From assembly GCF_007829885.1 (NCBI RefSeq), contig NZ_VIWW01000001.1:682001-746000 (forward strand): DNA of 64,000 bases, read 5' to 3'. Origin of the DNA: Streptomyces brevispora. Its GTDB lineage: Bacteria; Actinomycetota; Actinomycetes; Streptomycetales; Streptomycetaceae. Both the position numbers and the translations under genes were made by a program. Positions 52,552 to 62,032 of the stretch are shown here, one piece after another (the stretch's first letter is position 1; each line of letters starts with the position of its first letter). The notes under the pieces are model-generated. The model was not told the DNA's origin. It did not search any database and saw only the letters and a list, made by a program, of their open reading frames with translations.

Positions 52552-53658
52552 GTGACGCACCCCTTCCTCGACCTCGCCCCGCTCACCCCCGCGCACTTCG
52601 CGGCCGTGGAGCGGCGGGTGGCCGGCCTCCTCGCCACCGAGCAGGATGTCGTCATCATGCAGGGCGAGGCGCTGCTCCCCCTCGAAGGCTGCATCCGGGG
52701 CGGCGCCCGGCCCGGCTCGACCGCGCTGAACGTGGTCACTGGGCCTTACGGGCAGACCTTCGGCAACTGGCTGCGCGACTGCGGCGCCGAGGTCATCGAC
52801 CTGGCGGTGCCCTTCCACACGGCGGTCACCGCCGACCAGGTCGCGCAGGCGCTGGCCGCGCACCCGGAGATCGACTTCGTCTCGCTGGTCCACGCGGAGG
52901 CGGCGACCGGCAACACCAACCCGGTCGCGGAGATCGGCGAGGTCGTGCGCGCGCACGGGGCGCTGTTCATGCTGGACGCCGTCGCCTCGGTGGGTGCCGA
53001 GCCGCTGCTGCCCGACGCGTGGGGCGTCGACCTGTGCGTGATCGGCGCGCAGAAGGCGATGGGCGGTCCGGCCGGGGTGTCGGCCGTGTCGGTGAGCGCC
53101 CGCGCCTGGGAGCGGATCGCCGCCAACCCGCAGGCCCCGCGCCGCTCCTACCTCTCCCTGCTGGACTGGAAGGAGCGCTGGATCGACGGCGGCCGCAAGG
53201 CGCTGCTGCACGCGCCGGCGCAGTTGGAGATGCTGGCGCTGGAGGCCTGCGTGGAGCGGATCGAGGCGGAGGGCCTGGGTTCCCTGATGGCCCGTCACGC
53301 CGCCGCGGCCGCGGCCACCCGGGCCGGCGCGCTCGCGCTGGGCGGCGGCCTGACCCCGTATGTGCACGAGGCGAAGGACGCGGCGCCGGTGGCGACCACG
53401 CTGCGCGCTCCGGAGGGCGTGGACGCCGCGGGTCTGGTCGCGCGGTCGCTCGCCGCCGACCCGTCGCTGCCGCTGATCGCGGGCGGCGGGGCGCTGTCCA
53501 AGGAGATGATCCGGGTCAATCACTACGGGGTGGACGCGACGCGGGGCGCGGTGCTCTCCTCACTCGCGGCTCTGGGGGCGGCGCTGGCCGATGCGGGCCG
53601 GCAGGTCAATTTCGAAGCTGCCCGCAAGGCGGTTTCGGAAACCTGGCCCAGCGAATAA
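52552..53658 (+). CDS. class V PLP-dependent aminotransferase
   Basis: 368 residues from GTG 52552. The fold is alanine-glyoxylate aminotransferase-like: GPYGQTFGNWLRDCG, VHAEAATGNTNPV, FMLDAVASVGAEPL and the PLP Lys in CVIGAQKAMGGPAG. No ribosome site is obvious. Divergent from the amidohydrolase, possibly in a shared pathway. Ends at a 17-bp hairpin. Confidence 0.87.
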   Translation: MTHPFLDLAPLTPAHFAAVERRVAGLLATEQDVVIMQGEALLPLEGCIRGGARPGSTALNVVTGPYGQTFGNWLRDCGAEVIDLAVPFHTAVTADQVAQALAAHPEIDFVSLVHAEAATGNTNPVAEIGEVVRAHGALFMLDAVASVGAEPLLPDAWGVDLCVIGAQKAMGGPAGVSAVSVSARAWERIAANPQAPRRSYLSLLDWKERWIDGGRKALLHAPAQLEMLALEACVERIEAEGLGSLMARHAAAAAATRAGALALGGGLTPYVHEAKDAAPVATTLRAPEGVDAAGLVARSLAADPSLPLIAGGGALSKEMIRVNHYGVDATRGAVLSSLAALGAALADAGRQVNFEAARKAVSETWPSE

Positions 53659-53674
53659 ATTCCGACGCAATCCA

Positions 53675-53718
53675 AGAATGCGGGGAGCTGCCTCATCGAG
53701 AGCAGCTCCCCGCATTCT
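53675..53718 (+). terminator. terminator of the class V aminotransferase gene
   Basis: A perfect 17-bp stem (53675-53691 with 53702-53718), loop of 10 nt, with a TC-rich run after it. Confidence 0.92.
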
Positions 53719-53950
53719 TCTTCCCGCTCCCTCCGAGGCTAAACACCCCAGTTCCGGCGAGGCGATCTCACTCAATTCGATTGCGCTCCAAGAGAGTTAC
53801 GACGTTGTGACCGACCCCACATCGAGACCGTTATGTCAGATAAATACAGTCCAAACCGGGAGGAAACGTAACCGATTCGCGCCGGGGCGCGCACCCGCCT
53901 GATAACACAGAAGGCCGTCCCACCCAACCCCTTCCCTCGATGCAATTTCA

Positions 53951-53969
53951 GAATTTGCTGGGTAAATTC
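53951..53969. promoter_or_regulatory. inverted repeat at the ectA start
   Basis: GAATTT-gctgggt-AAATTC ends 7 nt before ATG 53977. It could be an operator or a leader structure; no regulator gene of the EctR type is adjacent. Confidence 0.4.
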
Positions 53970-53976
53970 AATTCGC

Positions 53977-54507
53977 ATGACCGCCGCACCAGCAGATTTT
54001 GCAAGTGCCCGAAGCGAATTCATCACCATCGACACCCCGCGAGTGGAGGACGGAGCCGCGATCTGGCGCATTGCCCGCGACTCCGAGGTCCTGGACCTCA
54101 ACTCCTCGTACAGCTACCTGCTGTGGTGCCGTGACTTCGCGGCGACCTCCGTGGTCGCCCGCGACGAGACCGGCAGCCCGGTCGCCTTCGTGACGGGGTA
54201 CATCAGGCCCGACCGCCCCGAGACGCTCGTCGTCTGGCAGGTGGCCGTCGACCACGGCCATCGCGGCACCGGCCTGGCGGCGAAGCTGCTGGACGCCCTG
54301 ACCGCACGGGTCGCCGCGGAACAGGGCCTCGCCTCGGTCGAGACGACCGTCACACCGGACAACACCGCGTCGGACCGCCTGTTCACCTCCTACGCCCGGC
54401 GTCACGACGTGGCCCTGGAGCGCGAGGTGCTCTTCGACGGCGGCCTGTTCCCGGAGGGCACTCATCTGCCGGAAGTGCTCTACAGCATCGGCCCGTTCCA
54501 CGTCTGA
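53977..54507 (+). CDS. ectA: L-2,4-diaminobutyric acid acetyltransferase EctA
   Basis: 176 residues of GNAT fold. The acetyl-CoA site reads VWQVAVDHGHRGTGLAAKLLD; LDLNSSYSYLLWCRDFAATS is the EctA N-terminal signature. It acetylates diaminobutyrate at the gamma-amino group. ATG 53977 lacks a ribosome site. First of four ect genes in order A-B-C-D. Confidence 0.95.
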   Translation: MTAAPADFASARSEFITIDTPRVEDGAAIWRIARDSEVLDLNSSYSYLLWCRDFAATSVVARDETGSPVAFVTGYIRPDRPETLVVWQVAVDHGHRGTGLAAKLLDALTARVAAEQGLASVETTVTPDNTASDRLFTSYARRHDVALEREVLFDGGLFPEGTHLPEVLYSIGPFHV

Positions 54508-54594
54508 GCGCGCGCGCTTCCGCCGGCGGGCCCCGGGCCCGCCGCAGTCCCCTTCACCGCCGCACGTCACGCCCCCTCACGCAGGAGACCCGCT

Positions 54595-55914
54595 GTGACC
54601 ATCACCCCGCCCGCCCACCCGTCTCCCTCCGCCACCCTCAACCGGCATGCCTACGGCATGACTCCTCCTGATCTGAGCGTCTTCGAGACCCTGGAGTCCG
54701 AGGTACGCAGCTACTGCCGCGCCTGGCCCGCCGTGTTCGACCGCGCACAGGGCGCCCGGCTGACGGACGAGGACGGCCACTCGTACCTCGACTTCTTCGC
54801 CGGAGCCGGTTCCCTCAACTACGGCCACAACAACCCGGTGCTGAAACGCGCGCTGATCGACTACATCGAGCGCGACGGCATCACCCACGGCCTCGACATG
54901 GCGACCACCGCCAAACGAGCCTTCCTGGAGACCTTCCAGAACGTCGTCCTGCGGCCGCGCGACCTGCCGTACAAGGTGATGTTCCCCGGCCCGACGGGCA
55001 CCAACGCCGTCGAGTCGGCGCTGAAGCTGGCCCGCAAGGTCAAGGGCCGTGAGTCCGTGGTCTCGTTCACCAACGCCTTCCACGGCATGTCGCTCGGCTC
55101 GCTGGCCGTCACCGGCAACGCCTTCAAGCGGGCCGGTGCCGGTATTCCGCTGGTGCACGGCACGCCGATGCCGTTCGACAACTACTTCGACGGCCAGGTC
55201 CCCGACTTCCTCTGGTTCGAGAGCCTCCTGGAGGACCAGGGGTCCGGGCTCAACAAGCCCGCCGCCGTGATCGTGGAGACCGTCCAGGGCGAGGGCGGCA
55301 TCAACGTCGCCCGCGCCGAGTGGCTCCGTGCGCTCCAGGATCTGTGCCACCGCCAGGACATGCTGCTGATCGTCGACGACATCCAGATGGGCTGCGGCCG
55401 TACCGGCGGCTTCTTCTCCTTCGAGGAGGCCGGCATCACGCCGGACATCGTGACGCTGTCGAAGTCCATCAGCGGCTACGGGATGCCCATGTCGCTCTGC
55501 CTGTTCAAGCCCGAGCTGGACGTCTGGGAGCCGGGCGAGCACAACGGCACCTTCCGCGGCAACAACCCGGCGTTCGTCACCGCCGCCGCCGCGCTCGACG
55601 CCTACTGGGCGGACGGCCAGATGGAGAAGCAGACGCTGGCCCGCGGCGAGCAGGTCGAGCAGGCGCTGCTGGCGATCTGCGGCGAGCACGACACCGCGCG
55701 GTTCCGCGGCCGCGGACTGGTGTGGGGCCTGGAGTTCGACGACCCCACGCGCGCGTCGGCCGTGTGCGCCCGCGCGTTCGAACTGGGGCTGCTGCTGGAG
55801 ACCTCGGGTCCGCAGAGCGAGGTCGTCAAGCTGCTGCCGCCGCTGACCATCACCCCCGAGGAGCTGGACGAGGGCCTGCGCACGATGGCCCGTGCCGTCC
55901 GCGAGACCGCCTGA
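54595..55914 (+). CDS. ectB: diaminobutyrate-2-oxoglutarate transaminase EctB
   Basis: 439 residues, class III aminotransferase: FFAGAGSLNYGHNNPVLKRA, LIVDDIQMGCGRTGGFFSFE and PLP Lys in TLSKSISGYGMPMSL. It forms diaminobutyrate from aspartate semialdehyde. GTG 54595 with GGAGACC ahead, 87 nt after ectA. Confidence 0.95.
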   Translation: MTITPPAHPSPSATLNRHAYGMTPPDLSVFETLESEVRSYCRAWPAVFDRAQGARLTDEDGHSYLDFFAGAGSLNYGHNNPVLKRALIDYIERDGITHGLDMATTAKRAFLETFQNVVLRPRDLPYKVMFPGPTGTNAVESALKLARKVKGRESVVSFTNAFHGMSLGSLAVTGNAFKRAGAGIPLVHGTPMPFDNYFDGQVPDFLWFESLLEDQGSGLNKPAAVIVETVQGEGGINVARAEWLRALQDLCHRQDMLLIVDDIQMGCGRTGGFFSFEEAGITPDIVTLSKSISGYGMPMSLCLFKPELDVWEPGEHNGTFRGNNPAFVTAAAALDAYWADGQMEKQTLARGEQVEQALLAICGEHDTARFRGRGLVWGLEFDDPTRASAVCARAFELGLLLETSGPQSEVVKLLPPLTITPEELDEGLRTMARAVRETA

Positions 55915-55979
55915 CCCGGGGCCGCCCCGGGCGGGCCCGATGAGATACACCGCTGCAGAGAGAAAGGCACCGACCCACC

Positions 55980-56408
55980 GTGATTGTCCGATCGTTCAGT
56001 GACATCGAGAACACCGACCGGCATGTGAAGTCCGCCTCCGGCACCTGGGAGAGCAAGCGCATCGTGCTTGCCAAGGAGAAGGTGGGCTTCTCGCTCCACG
56101 AGACCGTTCTGTACGCGGGCACGGAGACGTCGATGTGGTACGCCAACCACATCGAGGCCGTGCTCTGCACGGAGGGCGAGGCCGAACTCACCAACGACGA
56201 GACCGGTGAGAAGCACTGGATCGCCCCCGGCACGATGTACCTGTTGAACGGGCACGAGCACCACACGCTGCGCCCCAAGACGGACTTCCGGTGCGTGTGC
56301 GTCTTCAACCCTCCTGTCACCGGACGGGAGGACCACGACGAGAACGGTGTCTACCCTCCCCCAGAGCTGGACGCCTGGGGGGACCCCCTCCTGACCGAGG
56401 AGGGCTGA
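55980..56408 (+). CDS. ectC: ectoine synthase EctC
   Basis: 142 residues, cupin fold: [60 protein letters not shown]. It cyclises gamma-N-acetyl-diaminobutyrate to ectoine. GTG start at 55980 with AGAAAGG upstream. Confidence 0.95.
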   Translation: MIVRSFSDIENTDRHVKSASGTWESKRIVLAKEKVGFSLHETVLYAGTETSMWYANHIEAVLCTEGEAELTNDETGEKHWIAPGTMYLLNGHEHHTLRPKTDFRCVCVFNPPVTGREDHDENGVYPPPELDAWGDPLLTEEG

Positions 56409-56414
56409 ACCATC

Positions 56415-57308
56415 ATGACCGCTGATGTACGTGCCGACCTGTACCCATCGCGGGGCGCCGCCGAGATGACCACTCCCCGCCAGGACCCGGTCATCTGGTC
56501 CGCGCCCGGCGCACCGGGTCCGATCGCCGCGAAGGAGCTCCAGGGCTTCGAGCGCGACGGCTTCCTCACCGTCGACCAGCTGATCGGGCCGGACGAGGTG
56601 GCCGGGTACCACGCCGAGCTGGAGCGGCTGATCGCCGACCCGGTGGTACGCGCCGACGAGCGCTCGATCATCGAGCCGAAGTCGCAGAAGGTGCGGTCGG
56701 TGTTCGAGGTCCACCGGATCAGCGAGGTCTTCGCCCGGCTGGTCAGCGATGAGCGCGTGGTGGGCCGGGCCCGTCAGATCCTCGGTTCGGACGTGTACGT
56801 CCACCAGTCCCGGATCAACGTCAAGCCGGGCTTCGGTGCCTCGGGGTTCTACTGGCACTCGGACTTCGAGACCTGGCACGCCGAGGACGGTCTGCCGAAC
56901 ATGCGGGCGGTGTCCGTCTCGATCGCGCTGACCGAGAACCACGACACCAACGGCGGGCTGATGATCATGCCCGGCTCGCACAAGTCGTTCCTCGGGTGCT
57001 CGGGCGAGACGCCGAAGGACAACTACAAGAAGTCGCTTCAGATGCAGGATGCGGGCACCCCGTCCGACGAGGCGCTGACGAGGATGGCCGGCCGGCACGG
57101 CATCAAGCTGTTCACCGGCAGGGCCGGTTCGGCGACCTGGTTCGACTGCAACTGCATGCACGGCTCGGGGGACAACATCACCCCGTACCCGCGCAGCAAT
57201 GTCTTCATCGTGTTCAACAGCGTGGAGAACAAGGCCGAGGAGCCCTTCGCGGCCCCGGTCCGCCGCCCGGAGTTCATCGGGGCGCGGGACTTCACGCCGG
57301 TGAGGTAG
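56415..57308 (+). CDS. ectD: ectoine hydroxylase EctD
   Basis: 297 residues of the Fe(II)/2-oxoglutarate dioxygenase family. The iron ligands lie in FYWHSDFETWH (His and Asp) and NCMHGSGDN (distal His); RSNVFIVFNSVEN follows. It hydroxylates ectoine at C5. Six nt after ectC, so coexpressed. Ends before a strong hairpin. Confidence 0.95.
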   Translation: MTADVRADLYPSRGAAEMTTPRQDPVIWSAPGAPGPIAAKELQGFERDGFLTVDQLIGPDEVAGYHAELERLIADPVVRADERSIIEPKSQKVRSVFEVHRISEVFARLVSDERVVGRARQILGSDVYVHQSRINVKPGFGASGFYWHSDFETWHAEDGLPNMRAVSVSIALTENHDTNGGLMIMPGSHKSFLGCSGETPKDNYKKSLQMQDAGTPSDEALTRMAGRHGIKLFTGRAGSATWFDCNCMHGSGDNITPYPRSNVFIVFNSVENKAEEPFAAPVRRPEFIGARDFTPVR

Positions 57309-57326
57309 GGCCGGACCACGGTGTGG

Positions 57327-57364
57327 CGCGGGGGCGGGGGCCAAGTGCCGTCCCCGCCCCCGCG
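57327..57364 (+). terminator. terminator of the ect operon
   Basis: CGCGGGGGCGGGG (57327-57339) pairs with CCCCGCCCCCGCG (57352-57364), 18 nt after ectD. Confidence 0.88.
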
Positions 57365-57411
57365 TCATAACCCGGTGGACCCCGCGACGGTCACCGGCGA
57401 CAGTGAGGCCC

Positions 57412-58449
57412 ATGACTTCACACGTACACCACATCACCATCGACTGCGGCGATGCCTACCAACTCGCCACGTTCTGGGCCGAGGTGCTGGGCGCCTCCCT
57501 CTCCGACGACGATTCCCCCGGTGACCCCGAGGCCCTCGTCGAGGCCCCCGGTGCCGCGCTGCTGTTCATCTCCGTGCCCGAGCCGAAGAGCACCAAGAAC
57601 CGCATCCACCTGGACATCCAGCCGCAGGACCGCACCCGGGACGAGGAGGTCGAGCGACTGCTCGCCCTCGGCGCCACGCTTGTCGGAGATCACCGCCGGC
57701 CCAACGGGCGCGGCTGGGCGACCCTGGCCGACCCCGAGGGCAACGAGTTCTGCGTGGAGTGCAGTGCGCGCGAGCGGGCGACGCTGACCGGGACCAGGCT
57801 GCCGGTCACCGCGGACGACGTGACGTCGGCGGTACGGCTCGCGGTCGCCGCGCTCAAGGAGGCCCCGGCGGACCGCTGGCACACCCCGGCGGGGACGCTC
57901 ACCTGGGACTGCTGGGAGACCGTGGAGCACCTGAGCGACGACCTCTTCGCCTACGCGGCCCAACTGGGTCCGCAGTCACCGCCATTGGACAGCGATGTGC
58001 CGTTCCACTGGGCCCCGCGGCGCGAGGGCGGCCCGTTCAACGCGATCTTCGCCGACCCGGCGGCCGGTGCGGCCGGCCTGTTGCGGACCCTGGAGGCGAG
58101 CGGGGCGCTGCTCGCGGCGATGGTCAGGACGACCTCGCCGGACATCCGCTCGTACCACAGCTACGGGATCTCCGACGCGGAGGGATTCGCCGCGATGGGC
58201 ATCGTGGAGACCCTGGTGCACACCCATGACCTCGCCGAGGGCCTGGGCCTCGGCTGGACGCCGTCCGCGGAGCTGTGCGACCGGGTGCTGGCGCGGCTCT
58301 TCCCCGACGCCCCGGACGACGAGGACCGGTGGGCCGTACTGCTCTGGTCCACCGGTCGCGCCGAACTGCCGGGCCGTGCGCGGGTGACGTCGTGGAAGTG
58401 GCACGGGGCCCCGCTGGACGGGGCCGCGCCGAGCCCGTCCGGCAGTTGA
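57412..58449 (+). CDS. fusion of VOC domain with maleylpyruvate-isomerase/DinB-like domain
   Basis: 345 residues from ATG 57412. Residues 1-120 are a VOC domain (HHITIDCGDAYQLATFWAEV, RGWATLADPEGNEFCVEC). Residues about 130-345 resemble mycothiol-dependent maleylpyruvate isomerase/DinB helical proteins (WDCWETVEHLSDDLFAYAAQ, VETLVHTHDLAEGLGL with the His motif). The pairing points to mycothiol-linked detoxification, but the substrate is unknown. Convergent with the galactosidase gene. Confidence 0.83.
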   Translation: MTSHVHHITIDCGDAYQLATFWAEVLGASLSDDDSPGDPEALVEAPGAALLFISVPEPKSTKNRIHLDIQPQDRTRDEEVERLLALGATLVGDHRRPNGRGWATLADPEGNEFCVECSARERATLTGTRLPVTADDVTSAVRLAVAALKEAPADRWHTPAGTLTWDCWETVEHLSDDLFAYAAQLGPQSPPLDSDVPFHWAPRREGGPFNAIFADPAAGAAGLLRTLEASGALLAAMVRTTSPDIRSYHSYGISDAEGFAAMGIVETLVHTHDLAEGLGLGWTPSAELCDRVLARLFPDAPDDEDRWAVLLWSTGRAELPGRARVTSWKWHGAPLDGAAPSPSGS

Positions 58450-58485
58450 GGACGGAGCGGCAACCGGCCGGCCGCCCCACCCACC

Positions 58486-60531
58486 TCACCCGTCGAGCCG
58501 CACCACCCGCACCGCCCCCGCCGGTACCGCGAGATGCCCCGCTGCGCCCTCTCCGGTGAGGAGCTCCGTACCGGTGGCGGCCAGCGGAACCTTCGCGTCG
58601 GCCCCCGTGTGGTTGATCGCGAAGAGGTACGTGCCGCCGTCACCGGTGCGCCGCACGACCTCGACGTCGTGCGGCAGTCCGGTGCGCGGCGCGACGCGGG
58701 CGTCGTCGCAGGCCCGGTCGAGCACGGCGTCCAGATCAGGGCCGGTCAGCCGGGTGGAGACGTACCAGGCCGTGCCCCCGCCCAGACGGTGGCGGGTGAC
58801 GGCGGGCCGGCCGGCCGGGATGCCGTCGGCGTAGGACCAGACGGTCTCGGCGCCGCGCGGGATCACCACGTCCGACCAGACGTCACCGCTCAGCTCGGGC
58901 CCCTCGGGCGCGCCCTCGGGGGTGATCAGGCGGACCTTACCGCCCTCGGCGAGCGGGGAGAACTCCTCGATCGTCAGGCCGAGTACGTCGCGCAGGGCGC
59001 CCGGGTACGGCCCGGGGTGCACGGCGTCGTGGGTGTCGACGATGCCGGAGAAGTACGAGACGACGAGTGTGCCGCCGCCCTCCACGTAGCGGCGCAGATT
59101 GCGGCCGGACTCCTCGGTGGCGAGGTAGAGGGCCGGGACGACGACCAGCGGGTACCCGGACAGATCGGTGTCGGGGTGGGCGAAGTCGACGGTGAGGTGG
59201 CGGTCGAAGAGCGAGGCGTAGAACGCGTCGGCGCGCTCGCGTGCGTCGTGGTCCTGACTCGGACGCCACTCCAGGGACTGGGCCCACCAGGACTGCCAGT
59301 CCCAGACCATGGCGACGTCGGCGACGGTCCGGGTGGCGCGGATCTCGTTCAGCAGGCCGAGATCGGCCCCGAGCCGGGAGACCTCGCGCCAGATCCGGGA
59401 GTCCGTGCCGGCGTGCGGGAGCATCGCCGAGTGGAACTTCTCGGCGCCCCGCCGGGACTGCCGCCACTGGAAGAACATCGCGCCGTCGGAGCCGCGGGCG
59501 ACATGGGCGAGGCTGTTGCGGGCCATCTCGCCGGGGTGCTTGGCGGGGTTGCGGGGCTGCCAGTTGACGCCGCCGGTGGAGTGCTCCAGCAGCAGCCAGG
59601 GCGCGCCGCCCGCCACCGAGCGGGTCAGGTCGGCGGCCATCGCGAGATTGACATGGGTGCGGCGGCCGTCGGTGATCAGGTAGTGGTCGTTGGTGACGAG
59701 GTCGACCTCCCGCCCCCAGGCCCAGTAGTCCACCGAGCCGCACTGGCTGAGTGCGGTCATGAAGTTGGTGGTGACGGGGGCGCCGGGGGCCAGCCGGTGC
59801 AGGATGTCGCGTTCGGCGCAGAAGTTCTCGCGCATGGTGGCGTCGGCGAAGCGGGCGTAGTCGAGCTGCTGGGCGGGGTTGCCGACGGTCGGGGTGGTGC
59901 GCGGCGGGTCGATCTCGTCGAGGCCGCGGTAGCGCTGGCCCCAGAAGGCGGTGCCCCAGGCCTCGTTGACGGCGTCGACGCCCCCGTGGCGGTCGGCGAG
60001 CCAGCGGCGGAAGTGGGCGGCGCAGCTGTCGCAGTAGCAGGCGCTGACGGGGACGCCGTACTCGTTGTGGACGTGCCACATGGCGAGGGCCGGGTGGTTC
60101 CCGTACCGGCGGGCGAGCTGTTCGGTGATGCCGGCCGCGGCCGAGCGGTAGTCGGGGTTGCTGTGGCAGATCGCGCCGCGTGAGCCGAAGGCGTAGCGGA
60201 CGCCCTCCCGGCTGACCGGCAGGGCTTCGGGGTGGGCGCGGTAGAACCAGGCGGGCGGGGCGACGGTGGGGGTACCGAGGTCGGCGCGGATGCCGTTGAC
60301 GTGCAGCAGGTCCAGGAGCCGGTCGAGCCAGCCGAAGTCGTACGTACCGGGTTCGGGCTCCAGCAGTGCCCAGGAGAAGATCCCGACGCTGACCATGGTC
60401 ACGCCGGCCTCCCGCATGAGGCGTACGTCCTCGTGCCAGACCTCCTCGGGCCACTGCTCGGGGTTGTAGTCGCCGCCGAAGGCCAGCTGGTGCAGACCCT
60501 GCGGGGCAGTCGCGCGAGGGGTGTGCGGCAT
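58486..60531 (-). CDS. beta-galactosidase, glycoside hydrolase family 42
   Basis: 681 residues from ATG 60529-60531. GH42 parts: FGGDYNPEQWPEEVWHEDV, acid/base Glu in WHVHNEYGVP followed by Cys ligands CYCDSC, and nucleophile Glu in WLLLEHSTGGVNWQ. No signal peptide, so galactosides are imported first, probably by the divergent ABC transporter. A LacI-like site lies 31 nt before its start. Confidence 0.94.
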   Translation of the reverse strand: MPHTPRATAPQGLHQLAFGGDYNPEQWPEEVWHEDVRLMREAGVTMVSVGIFSWALLEPEPGTYDFGWLDRLLDLLHVNGIRADLGTPTVAPPAWFYRAHPEALPVSREGVRYAFGSRGAICHSNPDYRSAAAGITEQLARRYGNHPALAMWHVHNEYGVPVSACYCDSCAAHFRRWLADRHGGVDAVNEAWGTAFWGQRYRGLDEIDPPRTTPTVGNPAQQLDYARFADATMRENFCAERDILHRLAPGAPVTTNFMTALSQCGSVDYWAWGREVDLVTNDHYLITDGRRTHVNLAMAADLTRSVAGGAPWLLLEHSTGGVNWQPRNPAKHPGEMARNSLAHVARGSDGAMFFQWRQSRRGAEKFHSAMLPHAGTDSRIWREVSRLGADLGLLNEIRATRTVADVAMVWDWQSWWAQSLEWRPSQDHDARERADAFYASLFDRHLTVDFAHPDTDLSGYPLVVVPALYLATEESGRNLRRYVEGGGTLVVSYFSGIVDTHDAVHPGPYPGALRDVLGLTIEEFSPLAEGGKVRLITPEGAPEGPELSGDVWSDVVIPRGAETVWSYADGIPAGRPAVTRHRLGGGTAWYVSTRLTGPDLDAVLDRACDDARVAPRTGLPHDVEVVRRTGDGGTYLFAINHTGADAKVPLAATGTELLTGEGAAGHLAVPAGAVRVVRLDG

Positions 60532-60561
60532 GGGTGTCTCCTGGGCTCTTGGTACAACTTC

Positions 60562-60575
60562 TGGGAACGTGCACA
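60562..60575. promoter_or_regulatory. secondary LacI-type operator-like site
   Basis: TGGGAACGTGCACA matches the main operator at 11 of 14 positions with a central CG, beside the galactosidase start. The centres are 89 bp apart. Confidence 0.4.
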
Positions 60576-60622
60576 CACACTCTCGGTGGCGCAGAGCCAA
60601 CATAACCGCACAGCAACAACCA

Positions 60623-60651
60623 TTGACAAGTGTCGGTTTCGTTTCTCTACT
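60623..60651 (+). promoter_or_regulatory. promoter of the sugar ABC transporter
   Basis: TTGACA (60623-60628), 17-bp spacer, TCTACT (60646-60651). The -10 element runs into the operator, a good layout for repression. Confidence 0.65.
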
Positions 60652-60664
60652 GTGAACGCTCACA
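60651..60664. promoter_or_regulatory. LacI-family operator
   Basis: TGTGAACGCTCACA is a near-perfect palindrome of LacI/GalR type, overlapping the -10 of the transporter promoter and 49 nt before the lipoprotein start. The likely regulator is the lacI-type gene at the right end. Confidence 0.7.
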
Positions 60665-60712
60665 GCGCATATGTCGGCGCTGCACCCTCGCTTCTCGTCA
60701 GGGGAGAAATCC

Positions 60713-62032
60713 ATGAAGTACCGCATCGTCGCGGCGTCCGCGGCCGCCTCGCTCGCCGCCGCCCTGCTCACGGGCTGCGGCTCGTCGGACGACGGCAGCA
60801 GCGGGGACGGCCCGGCCGCCTCCGGCCCCGCATCGCTCACGTACTGGGCCTGGGCCCCCGGCCTCGACAAGGTCGCCGACATCTGGAACAAGGGCGAGGG
60901 CAAGAAGGCCGGCATCACGGTCACCGTGAAGAAGCAGGCCTCGGGCGACGACCTGGTCACCAAGATCATCACCGCGGCGAAGGCGCACACGGCCCCCGAC
61001 CTGGTGCAGGCCGAGTACCAGGCGCTCCCCACCCTGGTCTCCAACGACGTGCTCGCCGACATCTCCAAGGAGGCGGGCGACGCCAAGGGCAAGTTCGCCG
61101 ACGGGGTCTGGCAGCAGACGACGCTGGGCTCGGACGCCCTGTACGCGCTGCCACAGGACTCCGGCCCGCTGATGTTCTACTACCGCCAGGACCTGTTCAA
61201 GAAGTACGGCCTGTCCGTACCCACCACCTGGGACGAGTTCGCCGAGACCGCCCGCGCGCTGAAGAAGAAGGCCCCCGGCAAGGACCTCACCACCTTCTCG
61301 TCCAACGACTCCGGTCTCTTCGCGGGCCTCGCCCAGCAGGCGGGCGCGCAGTGGTGGACCACCGGCGGCGACAAGTGGAAGGTCGCGATCGACGACCCGG
61401 CCACGCGGAAGGTCGCGGACTTCTGGGGCGGCCTGGTCAAGGAGGGCGCCATCGACAACCAGCCGATGTACACCCCGGCCTGGAACAAGGCGCTCAACAC
61501 CGGCAAGCAGATCGCCTGGGTCAGCGCGGTCTGGGCGCCCGGCGTTTTCACCACGGCGGCCCCCGACACCGCGGGCAAGTGGGCCATGGCCCCACTCCCC
61601 CAGTGGACGGCGGGCCAGAACGTCACCGGCAGCTGGGGCGGCTCCTCCACCGCCGTCACCAACGACTCCAAGCACAAGGAAGCCGCCGCGACCTTCGTGA
61701 AGTGGCTGAACACCGACGCCACGGCGCTCGCCGCGCTGGTGAAGGAGAGCGGCATCTACCCCGCCGCCACGGCCGCGCAGACCGGCGGCGCCCTCGCCCA
61801 GCCCCCGGTGTACTTCCCCAACCAGCCGGACTTCTACGCCGAGGCGGCCAAGATAGCCAAGGGCACCGCCCCCGCCGCCTGGGGTCCGAACGTGAACGTC
61901 GCGTACACCGCCTTCAAGGACAGCTTCGCCGCGGCGGCCAAGAGCAGGGCGGACTTCGGCCCGGCCCTGACCGCCATGCAGGACGCCACCGTCGCGGACC
62001 TGAAGAAGCAGGGCTTCGGAGTCTCCGAGTGA
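60713..62032 (+). CDS. ABC transporter sugar-binding lipoprotein
   Basis: 439 residues. Signal peptide with lipobox LLTGCGSS (Cys22) and a disordered Ser/Gly linker, then a family 1 extracellular solute-binding fold (SLTYWAWAPGLDKVADIW, YALPQDSGPLMFYYRQDLFK). It should bind galactosides or galacto-oligosaccharides given the GH42 neighbour. GGGGAGA precedes ATG 60713. Overlaps the permease gene by 4 nt. Confidence 0.93.
   Translation: MKYRIVAASAAASLAAALLTGCGSSDDGSSGDGPAASGPASLTYWAWAPGLDKVADIWNKGEGKKAGITVTVKKQASGDDLVTKIITAAKAHTAPDLVQAEYQALPTLVSNDVLADISKEAGDAKGKFADGVWQQTTLGSDALYALPQDSGPLMFYYRQDLFKKYGLSVPTTWDEFAETARALKKKAPGKDLTTFSSNDSGLFAGLAQQAGAQWWTTGGDKWKVAIDDPATRKVADFWGGLVKEGAIDNQPMYTPAWNKALNTGKQIAWVSAVWAPGVFTTAAPDTAGKWAMAPLPQWTAGQNVTGSWGGSSTAVTNDSKHKEAAATFVKWLNTDATALAALVKESGIYPAATAAQTGGALAQPPVYFPNQPDFYAEAAKIAKGTAPAAWGPNVNVAYTAFKDSFAAAAKSRADFGPALTAMQDATVADLKKQGFGVSE

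Larger units (their letters stand above)
53659..53976. other. AT-rich leader region before ectA
   Basis: 318 nt: the aminotransferase terminator, then from about 53755 a region clearly less GC-rich than its surroundings. A GAATTT/AAATTC inverted repeat (53951-53969) lies 7 nt before ectA, which has no ribosome site. No strong -35/-10 pair can be fixed. It should contain the osmo-responsive ect promoter. Confidence 0.55.
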
